Source: CAIURC01 sp043777315
GTDB lineage: Bacteria; Verrucomicrobiota; Verrucomicrobiia; Chthoniobacterales; Chthoniobacteraceae
NCBI GenBank assembly: GCA_043777315.1
Contig: JAYVPW010000093.1
Coordinates: forward strand, 136,020-200,019
Reading direction: 5' to 3'
DNA length: 64,000 bases
The position numbers were made by a program, and so were the translations under genes. Below are positions 36,401 to 48,400 of this stretch, piece by piece. The number at the start of each line of letters is the position of its first letter. The first letter of the stretch is position 1. Under the pieces are notes generated by a model. The model saw only the letters and a list, made by a program, of their open reading frames with translations. It was not told the origin of the DNA and did no database searches.

Positions 36401-39400
36401 GCCGCACGACCACGTTTTTCGCGATCACGCGGATGACTTTCGCCGTCGAACTCATCTTCGTCGTCTGCTCAAACGCGAAGTCGCCGCTGATCTTCTGACC
36501 CGCGACCGCGAGCTGCAATCCGGTCCCTTCAAACCGCACGAACGGCCCGGCGGGCAGCGCCAGCGTGGTCTGCACGCCCGCCACCGTGAACTGCTCGCTG
36601 ATCGCGCTCGTCGCGTTGTTGAGCGAAAGTTTGAGCGTCCCGCTGAAGCCGATGACCGGCACCGCGACCGTGCCGCTGATTTCGCCCGCGAGCCCCGCCG
36701 GCTTCACGACGAAGAACCCGCTCCCGCCATTCAGCGACACGATGTCCGTCGTCCCGCTGGTCAGCGCGAAATGCAAATTCGTCACCGCGATCCGCACGAC
36801 TTTCGCGGCGGGCGCGCTGCCGGCCGCGGCCTGCGTGTATTGCTCGAACGCAAAGTTCCCCGAGAGCTGCTGGCCCGCGATGTTCAAGGTCACCGGCGCG
36901 CCTTCGACTTTGAGATAAGGGCCGACCGGCAGGTTGATCGCGGTCGTCTCGAACGCGCTCAACGGCACGCCGCGCAACGTGTCCTGCGTGTGCAGCGTGT
37001 TGTCGAAACCGGAGCGGATGAGGCCGAGTTGCTGCGCGGCGAGAGACGTGCCCTGCTGCTCGACTTTCAGGCGGTTCGTCGCGACCTGTACCGAGGCATC
37101 GACGAGCTTGATGCTGCGGCCATCGAGCGAGGCGACGGGCGCGCCGGCGGTGCCGTTGATCTTGGAAATCACGTCCGCCAAAGTCAGCGCGCCGGTGAGA
37201 TCGACGGTGACGATGTCCCCGTGCCGATTCGTGATTTTGAGCTGCGGCCCGCTGCCGAGAGTGACGCCGAGCGCGGTCAAAGTCGTGGTCGCTTCGACGA
37301 CCGGCACGTTCACCGACTGCACGACCGCCGCCGGCGTGTTGTTGATGTTCAGCGTGAAAGTTCCATCGAACGTCACCGCGCCCGGGACGTTGAGCGCGAT
37401 GCTCGCGGTGACGGTCCCGGCCAAGCCCGTCGGGCCGATCAGGAACGCGCCGCGACCGTTGTCCACGCTCACAAAATCCGTCGTCCCGTCGCCGAGTCCG
37501 AGATGCACATTCGCCGCGCCGATCTTGATCTGCCGCACATCGTCCGCGGTGTCGGCCACGCCGTCCGGCCCCGGCAATTTGCTGACATCGAAGCTGAAAT
37601 TGCCGCTCAGTTTTTGGCCCGCGACGGTGAGGTCGAGCGCCCCGGAAACGCCGACCGCATTCGCCGGAACGATAATCGTCGCACCGTCGAGCGTGAGCGT
37701 CGCCGCGGTCGCGGTTCCGCCCGGCGCCGCCGCGGTGCGCGTGTTGTTGAAGACCACGGAAACGGTCCCGGAGATCACGAGATCAGGGATGCCGACGACC
37801 GAGATCGTCCCTTCCGCGAACAGCGCGAATTGGCCGAAGCCGTTCTTGTCATAGACGAAACGCGCGTCGGAAATGAGCAGCCCTTTCGCCGCCGGATTCG
37901 GCTCCTCGCCGTCGAGCGTCGCCGGTCCCTGGCCGAGGAAAATGCGGACGCCGACACCTTCGCCGTGCGTCGGTCCGAGTGTGACCGTCTTGCTCTCGAT
38001 CGTGACGAAGCCGCCGATGTTGATGACCAGATTGCTCGCCGTGAAGGTGATCGACGGGCTGCCGACGGGGTTCGCCGGGAGCTTGATCACGAAGACCTGA
38101 TTGTTGAATTCGATCGACTCGTTCACCGCCGCGTTCGTCGAGTTGATGCTCACCGCGAGCGTGCCGCCGACGCTCACGCCGTTGCCGCCGCCGACGCTCA
38201 CATCGACCTCGCCGGTCAGCACTCCCGCGATGCCGACGCTCGTGATGATTAGCGCGCCGGAGCCGTTTTTGATCCCCTGCCCGTTGAAGCTCAGTTCGAG
38301 ATTCGACATCGCAAACCGGCTGACTTTCACGCCATTCGTGAAGAGCTTCACGCCCTCGCCGGCCGCGCCATTTCCGCCGGTGAGCAGGTCGAGGTCGCCG
38401 TCGCGATCGACATCCGCGAGCGTCAGCGCCGTGACGTGATCGGTCGCCGCGCCGAGCAGCGTCGGCGTCACGCCGCCGAACGGATCGGCGGTCGTCCCGC
38501 TGTTCAAAAAGAGCCGCGTCGCCGCGAGATCACCGCCGATGAGCACGTCGAGTTTGCCGTCGCCATTGATGTCCGCGACTGCGACCGCGCGGACGGCGAA
38601 GTTCGTCGTGCCGATGTTTTTCGGCGCGACGCTCGTGGTCACGTTTCCGGTCGTGGTCGAGAAAGGTGTCGCCGTGCCGGTGTTGAGATAGACGACGTTT
38701 TGCTGCGCGGCTTTTCCGACCACGAGGTCGAGCGCGCCGTCGCCGTTCACGTCGCCGAGGGCGATCGCGCGAGTCGCGGTGTCGGTGTTCGTGCTGTCGA
38801 TGAGCACGTTTTTCGTCGGGTCGAAAAGCGCGGCCTGCGTCGCCGAGAAGACCGCGAGCGACTGGCTCGTGATCGCGAGCGAAGTCACGCCGCCGGTGTC
38901 CGTCGCGCGCAACCGCAGTTCGTTCGCGAGCGAGTCGGCATCGCTGCCGTCCACGAGCTCGGCGATGACGTTCGTGCCGGTGAGCGCGGTGTTCAGCTCG
39001 GCGACAAACGCGGCGCGCGTGGCGTTCCCGGCTTGCGCCAACGCGGTCACGGTCACGGTCCGCGCGGTGATGCCATTTTCCGTAAATTGAACCGTGATGT
39101 CGCCGCCGAGCTGCCCATTCGCCGGCAGCGAAATGAGCGAGGTGAACGCGGGCACCGACGAGCTCGCGGGCGTGAAGAGCGGCAGCGACCAAGCCGTGAG
39201 CGCGACGGAAACGATCGTCGGATCGAGCGAAGTGAGGCGCAGTTTGTTGCCGTCGAGGGCGACCGTGAATTTGCCGCCGAACCCAACCGCGAGCGCCGCG
39301 GCCACGTCGTCGCGCAGGTCGGCGCGGCTCGTGTTGCCGGTCGTGCTGACGGTCACGGTCACCGGTGCCGCGCCGTTCAGCGAGAGCTTGAAAGTGAGGA

Positions 39401-42400
39401 CGCCGCCGAGCTGTCCATTCGCCGGTAACTCCGCGCCGCTCAGGAATCCGGGCTGCGCGAGGAACGTCCCCGCCGTCGCGCCGAAGACCGGGAAGGTCTG
39501 GCCCGAGATCGTTGCTGACGTGACGGTCGCGTCGGTCGCGCGGAGCGAGAGCCGGTTCTCGGAGGTCGTCGGCGTGAGCTGCACGGTGACCGCCTCGGCG
39601 GTAAATTTCGCACCGAGATTCGCGCTCGCGAGCGCGGCGTTGATGTCGCCGAGGAGCGACGCGGCGCTCGTGTTGTCGGCCTGCGCGAGGGCGGTGATCG
39701 TCACCGCCGTGCCAGTCGCCGCGCCGTTGAGTTTCAACGTGAAAGTGAAATCGCTGAAGAATTGGCCGCCCGCCGGCGCGTCGCTCGTCGCGGTGATTGC
39801 GGTGCGCAGCGTGAGGTTGTCAGGCGTGCTGTTGAAGAACGTCGCGCCCGTCTGCGACGCGAACGCGATCGTCGTCACCGTCGGATCGATCACGGTCAGC
39901 CGCACGCGATTGCCGTCGAGTTCCGCGCGGACTCTCGCATTCAGGAATCCGCCGCCGCCGCTCGGCGTGCCGGCCAGCGCGGTGTTGATGTCCGCGACGA
40001 GGTCGGCGGGCGAGTTGTTGTTGTCGAGCGTCGCAGCGGAGATCGCCACGTCCTGCGGAGCGGTCGTGCCGTTCAGCGTGAGGCGGAAATTGAAGAACGA
40101 TCCGAGGCGGCCATTCGACGGCGCGTCGGCTGCCGACGAAATGCTCGGACCGGCGACGAGCGTCGCATTCGTGGCACCGAACAGCGGGACCGTCTGCCCG
40201 GAAATCACGACGGACAGCACGGTCGAATCAGTCGTCGTGAGCGTCAGTTTATTTCCCGACAGCCCGACGAGGAGCTTCGCGTCGAGCCCGGCGGTCTTGA
40301 GCGCGGCGTTGATGTTCGCGACCAAATTCGCCGGCGTCGTGTTCAGCGCCTGCGTCGCGGCGGGGACAGAAACGGCGACCGCCGTGCCGTTGTTGATCTT
40401 CACGGTGAACGCGATGTCGGCGAGGAATTTGCCGTTCGCGGGCAGCGCGCCGGTGCTGGTGAAACTCACGCTCACCGTCTCGAACAGCGTCAGTGCCTGG
40501 CTCTCGATCGCGAACGAAGTCACCGTCCCGTCGAGCACGCGGAAAGTGATCTTGCCCGCGTCCGTGCCGGACTGAACGAGGTCCGCGGAGAGTTTCGTCG
40601 CGAGCCCGGCGGCGGCGAAGGCGTCGTTGAAGTCGGAGACGAGATTCGATTGCGCGATCCCGGCGAGATAGTTCGCGTGACCGGCGATGCCGTCGTTCGT
40701 GTTGTTGGTCTGCGAGACGGCAGTAACGGTGACCACCGTGGCCGTCGCCGCGCCGTTGAGTTTCACGCCGAAGCTGAACGCGCCGCCGAGCTGTCCGCTG
40801 GCCGGCGCGACCGCGGCGGTGATGAATTTCGCGCTGCCGAGGAGCGAGTCGGGCGTCTCGCCGAAAAGCGTGATGTTCTGCGATGCGATCTCGATTTTGA
40901 AGACGCTCTTGTCCACCGCGCGCAGGACAATCACGCCGCTGTCGAGCACGGCGGTGAGCTTCGTGCCGAGCGCGGCACCGGTGAGCGCGGCGTTGAGGTC
41001 ATCGACGAGATTGGCGGGTGTTGTGTTGTCGGCCTGCGCGGCGGCGGTGAGGACGATGGAGGTCCCGGTGATCGCGTTGTTGAGTTTGATCGCGAGCCGG
41101 AGTTCGACGCCGTAGCTGCCGTTCGCCGGGGCCGCGCCGAGCGCGCGGACGGTGACGCCGTTGTTCACGACGAGCACGTTGGCCGAGCCGTCGTTGCCGA
41201 TGACCACATCGACGCGCCCGTCGCCGTTCACGTCGCCGACGGCGAGGGCCGTGCTGTTCGGCGTGCCGGTGTTCAGCGGGATCGCGGTGGCGAAGCTGAG
41301 GACGAACAGATTCGTCGTCGTGTTTTTCGCGGAAGTGTTGAGGTAGGCGAGGCTGGCGCGTCCGTTGTTTGCGACGATCACGTCGCGGAGGCCGTTGCCG
41401 TCGAGGTCGGCCAGAAGAATCGCGGTCGTGGCCTTCGTCGCGTCGCCCGCCGCGCCGGGATCGAGCGCGGTGCCGGCGTCGAAGCTGAGGACGAAAAGGT
41501 TGGTCGTCGGGTTGATCGCGCCCGTGTTCAGGAAGACGAGATTCGACGCGTTGTTGCGACCGACGACGATGTCCGCCTTGCCGTCGCCATTCACATCGCC
41601 CGCCGCGACGGCGACCGCGTTCGAGTTCGCACCGAGCGCGAGCGGCGTGCCGCTGAACGGCGTGGCGGTGCCCGTATTTAGATAGACGAGCAGCGGCGCA
41701 CCCGCGCGTCCGACGATCAAATCCGCGCGCCCGTCGCCGTTCAAATCCGCGGTCGTGATCGCCGTCACCGGATCGGTCGCGGTGCCGATCGGCAGCGAGC
41801 CGGCGAACTCATTCCGCTGGCCTTGCTCGAAGAAAAAGTCGCCCTTGATCACCTCGCCGCTCACCGCCGTGAGGTCGAGCCGCGCGCCGATCACCGACAC
41901 GCGCAGGAACGGCCCGGCGGGCAGGTCGAGCGTCTCCGTCACCGCCGGCGAGCCGAACGTGAACGACTCTTTCACCGCCGCGGGCTGCGTGTTGATTTGG
42001 ACGGAAATCGTCGTCGTCGTGACGCTGATCCCGGGCAGCGAAATCAGGAGTCCGGGGTCGGGCAAACTGTCGGCGTCGGGTCCATCCGGGATCGAATCGA
42101 TGGTCAGGCTCGCCGCGACGCCGAGGCCGTTCACGAGGATCGAGCCGTGCCCATTTTTCACCTGCACGAACGGCGCGCCAGCCGGCCCGATGCTCAGCGT
42201 CAGCGCGGAAATACCGACGCGCACGACCTTCTGATCGTCCGCCGTGCCGGCGATGTTGTCCTTCCCGCGCGTCTTGATTTGCTCGATCGCGAAGGTGCCG
42301 CCGAGTTGCTGGCCGAGGACGTTGAGCCGCGCGTTGTTCGCCTCGACGCGGAGGAATTGGCCGGTCGCCGGGAGGTCGAGCGTGCGGGTTGCGGTGCCGG

Positions 42401-45400
42401 TCGGCGTGCTGACGGTGAAGGTTTCGTGGACCGGCGCGTCGAGCGTTTTGATCTGCACGGAGAAGCTCGCGTCGAACGTCACGCCGGGAATGTTCACCGC
42501 CACGTCGGCGTTGAGTTGGCCCGCGAGACCTTTGACCAGGTTCGGCGCGGTGCCGGTGGTTTTGAGAATGAAGTCGCCGGTGCCGTTCGTGACGCTGACG
42601 AAATTGTGCGTCCCGTCGCCGAGACCGAAGCTGACGTTCGCGAGGGAAATGCGGACGACCTTGGTCGCCGAGCCGGTCGCCGGGGTCGAGGTGAGCTGCT
42701 CGAACGCGAAGTCGCCCGCGAGGGTAATGCCGAACACGCTGAGGTTCAGCCCGATGCCTTCGACGCGAATGTAGCTGCCGCGCGGCAGGTCGATCGTCGT
42801 CGCCGTGCCGCCGACGGTGAAGGTCTCCGTGACCGCGACCGGCAGCGTGTTCACTTTCAGCGAAAGCGTGCCGCTGAGGGTGATGCCCGGCACATTCAAC
42901 GCGACCGTTCCGCTCAACGTTCCCGCGACGCCCGCCGGGATCGCCGGGTCGGGAGCGTTCGCGGCGACGGCGGGGCGGAGGACGAAATAGCCGGCGCCGC
43001 CGGTGACGCTGAGGAAGGTGTTCGTGCCGTCGCCGAGCGAGAGGCTGACGTTGCTGAACGCGACGCGGACGAGCTTCGTCGCGGTGCCGCCGGTGCCCCT
43101 CGTGAACTGCTCGAACGAGAAGTTGCCGCTCAGCGATTGGCCCGCGATGCCGAGCACGACGTTGTCGCCCGCAACGCGCAGATACGGGCCGGCGGGCAGG
43201 TCGAGCGCGAGCACTGAACCGGCCACGCTGACGCTGTCTTTCACCTTCGCGTTCGTGTTGTTGAGCTCGAGCGAGAAGCTGCCGCTGAAGGTCACGTCGG
43301 GCACATTCAGCGCGACGCTGGCGCTGATTTTTCCGGCGAGGCCGGCAGGCGTGAGGAGGAAAAATCCGGTGCCGTTCGTCACGCTGACGAGCGGCGCGGC
43401 GTCGGTGCCGCCGAGCTTCAGCGCGCCGTTCGCGACGGCGACCCGGAGGGCTTTCGTGCCGTCGGTGCGGGTCGATTGCTCGAGGACGAAATCGGCGCTG
43501 ATCGTCTGGCCGAGGATGCTCAACGTCGCGGAAGTGTTCGGCAGGCGGCCGGTCAATTCGATGCGGAGATACGGGCCGGCGGGGAGGTCGAGCGTCGCGT
43601 CGGGGCCGGTGAAAGTTTGCTTCACCGCAGCGAGCGTGTTGTTCACGCGCACCTTGATTTTCGCGTCGAAAGTGACGCCCGAAACATTCACCGCGAGGTC
43701 GCCGCTGATGTCGCCCGCGAGTCCGGCAGGCGTGATGAAGAAGGTCGCGTTGCCGTTCGTCACGCTGACCGCACCGCCGCCGAGGCTGAGCGCGACCTTC
43801 GCCGCGGTGACGCGGATGCGCTTCAAACCGATGACCGTTTTTTGCTCGAAAGCGAAGTCGCCGCTCAGCGTCTGGCCGAGCACGTTGACGTTCACATCGG
43901 TGCCGGCGACGCGCAGATACGGGCCGGCTTCGACCTTCAACGCGACCGGCGTGACGCCGACGAGGAAGCTCTCGTCGATCGCCGCGGTCGTGTTGTTGAT
44001 CACGATGCTGAAGGTGCCGCCGAGCGTGACCGACGGGACGTTGAGCGCGATCCCGGCGCTGAAGGTGCCCGCGAATCCGGTCGGCGTGACGAGGAAGAAG
44101 CCGCTGCCGTTCGTGACTTCGAGGACCGGGTTCGCCGCGTCGCCGAGCGCGAGGTGGATGTTCGCGAGGCCGACGCGGACGCGGCTCTCGGTCGTGCCGG
44201 CTTTGGTCACGCGCTCGAACGCGAAGTCGCCGCTCAGCGTGATGCCTTGAATGTCGAGCTCGATGCCGGTGCCTTCGACGCGCAGATACGGGCCGGCGGG
44301 CAGGTCGAGCGGGATGGTGCGGTTGCCGACGGTGAAGGTCTCGTGCACCGCCGCGGTGCCGCTGTTGATCGCGAGCGAGAAGGTGCCGCGGAACGAAAAT
44401 CCGAGCGACGGATCGATCGTCACCGTGCCGCCGACGCGGCCCGCGAAGCCCGTCGCCTTCACCGCAAAAACGCCCTCGCCGTTCGTGAGACTCACGACGG
44501 TTTGCGTGCCGGACTTGATCGCGAGCGTGACATTCGTGATCGCGAGCCGGACGACTTTGTTGCCGGTCAGCACCGAGCCGGTTTGCTCGAACGAGAAGTC
44601 GCCGGTGAGCGATTGGCCCGCGATGGCGACGGTGACGCCGTCGCCGCTGACGCGCAGGAACGGACCGGCGGGGACGTTCAGCGTGATCTTTTCCGCGCCG
44701 ACGAAGAAGTCGGTTTTGACCGGCGCGGTCGTCGTGTTCACCGCGAGGCCGAGCGTGCCGACGCTCAGCGTGAAGCCGGGGATATTCGTCGTGACCGACG
44801 CGGTGAACGAGCCCGCGACTCCCGCCGGAGTGAGCAGCAGCGAGCCCTGGCCGTTGGTCACGCTCAGGAAATCGGTGGTGCCGTCGCCGAGCCCGATGCT
44901 CACGTTCGTCGCCGCGATGCGGAGCGAGCCGGTCGCCGCGCCGGTCGTCACTTTGTCGAACGCGAAGTTGCCGTGCAGTTTTTGCCCGACGATTTCGAGG
45001 TCCACGTTCAGAGCCTGGAACGCGGTGATGTTTTTCTGCGTCGCGCCAAAATCGAGCGCGATGCTGTCGGTCGTGTTCGGGATGGTCAGCGTTTCGTGGA
45101 CTTCGCCGTTCGTGTTGTTGACGAGCACGGTCGCCTCGCCGCTGAGGACGATGCCGCTGAGGCCGAGCACCCGCACGGTGCCGGTCGCGAAAAAGGCGAC
45201 GGTGCCGTTCGGATATTTGATCAGGCCGACGCGCGCGTCGCTGAGCAGCAGGCCGGTCGCGGCGGGATTGATTTCGCCGTTCGGAAGTTTGCCCGGTCCC
45301 TGGCCGAGGAAGACGTTCAGCTTCGTGCCGGCGAAGGTCAGTTTCCCGCCGACGTTCACGAACGAAACGCTGCCTTCGATCGTGACGAAATTGCCGATGT

Positions 45401-48400
45401 TCAGCGTCAGGTCTTCGGCGAAGAAGGCGAACAGGTCGCCCTCGTTCGCGCCGAATTTCACCGCGACCGTGCGCCCGTTGATGTCGATCGTTTCATCGAC
45501 CGCGCCGCCGCTTTTGTTCACGCGGAAACCCGCGCGCCCGCCGACACTCGCGCCGCCCGCGGAGATCGCGATGTCGCCGCTGAGGATGCCCGCGACGCCG
45601 GTCGGCGTGATGACGAACGCGCCCTCGGCGTTCTTTATCCCCTGCCCGCCGAAGCTGACCTCGACATGCGCGAGCGCGATGCGCGTGACCTTCGTGCCGT
45701 TCGCGCGCGTGCTCTGATCGAAGCTGAAATCGCCGTGCAGGAGGACGCCGCCGACGGTGATGTTCGTGTTGAAAACACTGACGCGAACGAACGGCCCGGC
45801 GGGCAGGTCGAGCGTGAGCGTCGTGCCCGCGACGACGAAGTTTTCCTTCACCGCGGCGGCCGTGTTGTTGACCTGAATCGTCACGTCGCCGCTGATTTGC
45901 ACGCCGGGAATCTTGAACGAGGCAGTGACGCTGAGGCTGCCCGCGACGCCCCCGGGCGAGATGAGGAACGCGCCCTGGCCGTTGGTCAGCGAGACGAAGT
46001 CGGTCGTGCCGTCGCCGAGTTTCAGCGACACGCCGCTGAGCGCGATGCGGACGACTTTCGCCCCGGCGAGGGTCATCGATTGCTGGAGGACGAAATTGCC
46101 CGCGAGCGTCTGGCCCGCGACGGTCAGCGAAACGCCGGTGCCGGCGACGCGCTGGAACGGCCCGGCGGCGAGTTTCAGCGGGAAGGTCGTGGTGCCGACG
46201 AGGAAACTTTCGTCCACGCCGACGGTCGTATTGTTCAGCTCCGCGGTGAACGCGCCGGTGAAGCTGACGCCCGGAATATTCACCGCGACGCTGCCGGTGA
46301 ACGAGCCCGCGATGCCCGCCGGCGTGACGACGAAGTAGGCCGACGCGCCGCTGATCACGACGATGTCGTTCGTCCCGTCCCCGAGCGCGAGACGCGCGTT
46401 GGCGATGGCGACGCGGAGCTTCGATTCGCCGCGCGTGCTGGTCGAACGCTCGATCGCGAAGTCGCCGGTGATGCTCTGGCCGAGCACGTTCACGCTCACG
46501 CCGGTGCCTGCGATGCGGACGAACGGACCGGCCGGCAGGACGAGGCTGACGGTCTCGCCGCCGACCATCAGCGTGTCGTTCACCGCGGCGGTCGTGTTGT
46601 TGATTTGCAGCGAAAGCGCGCCGCTCAGGCTGACGCCGGGAATGTTCGTCTGGACGTTCGCCGCGAAGCTGCCCGCAACTCCGGCTGTCGTGACGAGCAG
46701 GCTGCCGCGGCCGTTCGTCAGGCTGACGAGATCGGTCGTGCCGTCGCCGAGTTTCAGCGTGACGTTGCTCGCTCCGATGCGGACTGCCGGGCCGACGCCG
46801 ACGCGCGTGACTTTCTCAAACGCGAAGTCGCCGCCGAGCGTCTGGCCCGCGACGGTGAGTTTCGCGCCGAGCGCATCGACGCGGAGATACGGGCCCGCCG
46901 GCAGGTCGAGCGCGATCGTCTCGCCGCCGACGGTGAAGGTCTGCATCACCGGCGCGGTCGTGTTGTTCACCGCGATGCCAAACGCGCCGGTGAAGCTGAC
47001 GCCCGGCACGTTCAACGCCACGTCGGCGTTGAGCCGTCCCGCGAGCCCGGCGGTCGTGATCAGGAAGCTGCCACGGCCATTCGTGACGCTGACGAAATCG
47101 GTGGTGCCGTCGCCGAGTTTCAGCGTCACGCCCGACACCGCGACGCGCGTGATTTTCGCGCCGCCGGTTTGCGTGATTTGCTCGAGCGCGAAGCTGCCCG
47201 CGAGCGTTTGCCCGGCGACGGTGAGGTTCACGTTGTCCGCCTTGACGCTGAGGAACGGTCCGGCGGGGAGCTTCAGCGAAACGGTGGCTCCGCCGACCGC
47301 GAACTGTTTGTCCACCGCGACCGTCGTCGCATTCACCGCGATGGCGAAGGTGCCGCTGAACTGCACGCCCGGCACGTTCAGCGCGACGTTCGCGTTGCTC
47401 AACTGCCCCGCCAGGCCCGCGGGAGTCAGCAGCAGCGCGCCTTCCGCGCCGGTGACGTTGACCAGATTCGTCGCGCCGTCGGCAAGGCTGAGGCTCACAT
47501 TTTTCGCCGCGACGCTGATGACCTGCGCGCCCGCGACCATCTGTTTGTTGAAAGCGAAGTCGCCTTTCAAGGTCTGGCCGAGGACCGAAATTTCGAGCTG
47601 CGTGGCCTCGAAAGTGGTGACCGGCGCGACCGTGTCGAAGCGCACCACGATGTCGTGCGCGGTGTTCGGAATGGTCAGCGTTTCGTTGACGATTTGGCCG
47701 GAATTATTCACGCGGACGAGCGCGTTGCCGCGGACCGTGATGCCGTCGAGGCCGATGACTTCGATCGTGCCCGTCGCCGCGAGGGCGTAGGTGCCGTTCG
47801 GGAATTTGATGAAGCCGATCGTCGCGTTCGACAGGAGCAGGCCGCTCGCGAGCGGGTTCATTTCGCCGCTCGAGAGTTTCGCCGGACCCTGCCCGAGGAA
47901 GATGTTCAGCCCCTCGCCCGCGAAGACCGTTTTCCCGCCGACATTCGAGAGGCTGACGTTCCCCTCGATCGTGATGAAGTTCGCGATGTTCAGCGAGAGG
48001 TCGCCGCCGAAGAACTGCACGAACGATTGCGCGCCGGTCTTCACCTCGCTCGCGCTGAACCGCACGTTGATCGTGCGCGTGCCGAGCGCGATCGACTCGT
48101 CCACCGCGGCGGTCGTCGAATTGATCCGCACGCCGAAGCTGCCGCCGACGCTCACCGGCCCCGCCGCGATGCTCGCCTCGCCGGTCAGAATGCCCGCGAT
48201 GCCCGTCGGCTTGAGAATGAACGCGCCCACGCCGTTCTTGATTCCCTGCCCGTCGATCGTCACGGCGACGTTCGCCAGCGCGATGCGCGTCGTCGTGTTC
48301 GGCGCGGTGCCGGTCTGATCAAAAAGGAAGTCGCCGACGAGATTGAATCCACTCGCGCCGCCGACATTCAGCGTCGCGCCGAGCACGGTGACGCGCAGGA

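Larger units (their letters stand above)
28790..38345 (-). repeat. Tandem array II: A/B units interleaved with C and flagellin-IN-like modules
   Basis: The same approximately 123-residue A units as array I, with AGP anchors near 29930, 30295, 32068, 32553, 32926, 34730, 35106, 35526, 36543 and 36916. B-unit motifs lie near 37.9 kb (VRIFLGQGPATLDGEEPNP) and 29.37 kb (EIFLGEGPYSNTDGTRNP). Unlike array I, other modules are inserted between the A units: C repeats and five modules resembling the flagellin hook IN motif. An Ala/Pro-rich insert of about 30 residues (KAAVPAKAATANDPAVPAIP) sits inside the A unit near 32.3 kb. Confidence 0.82.
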
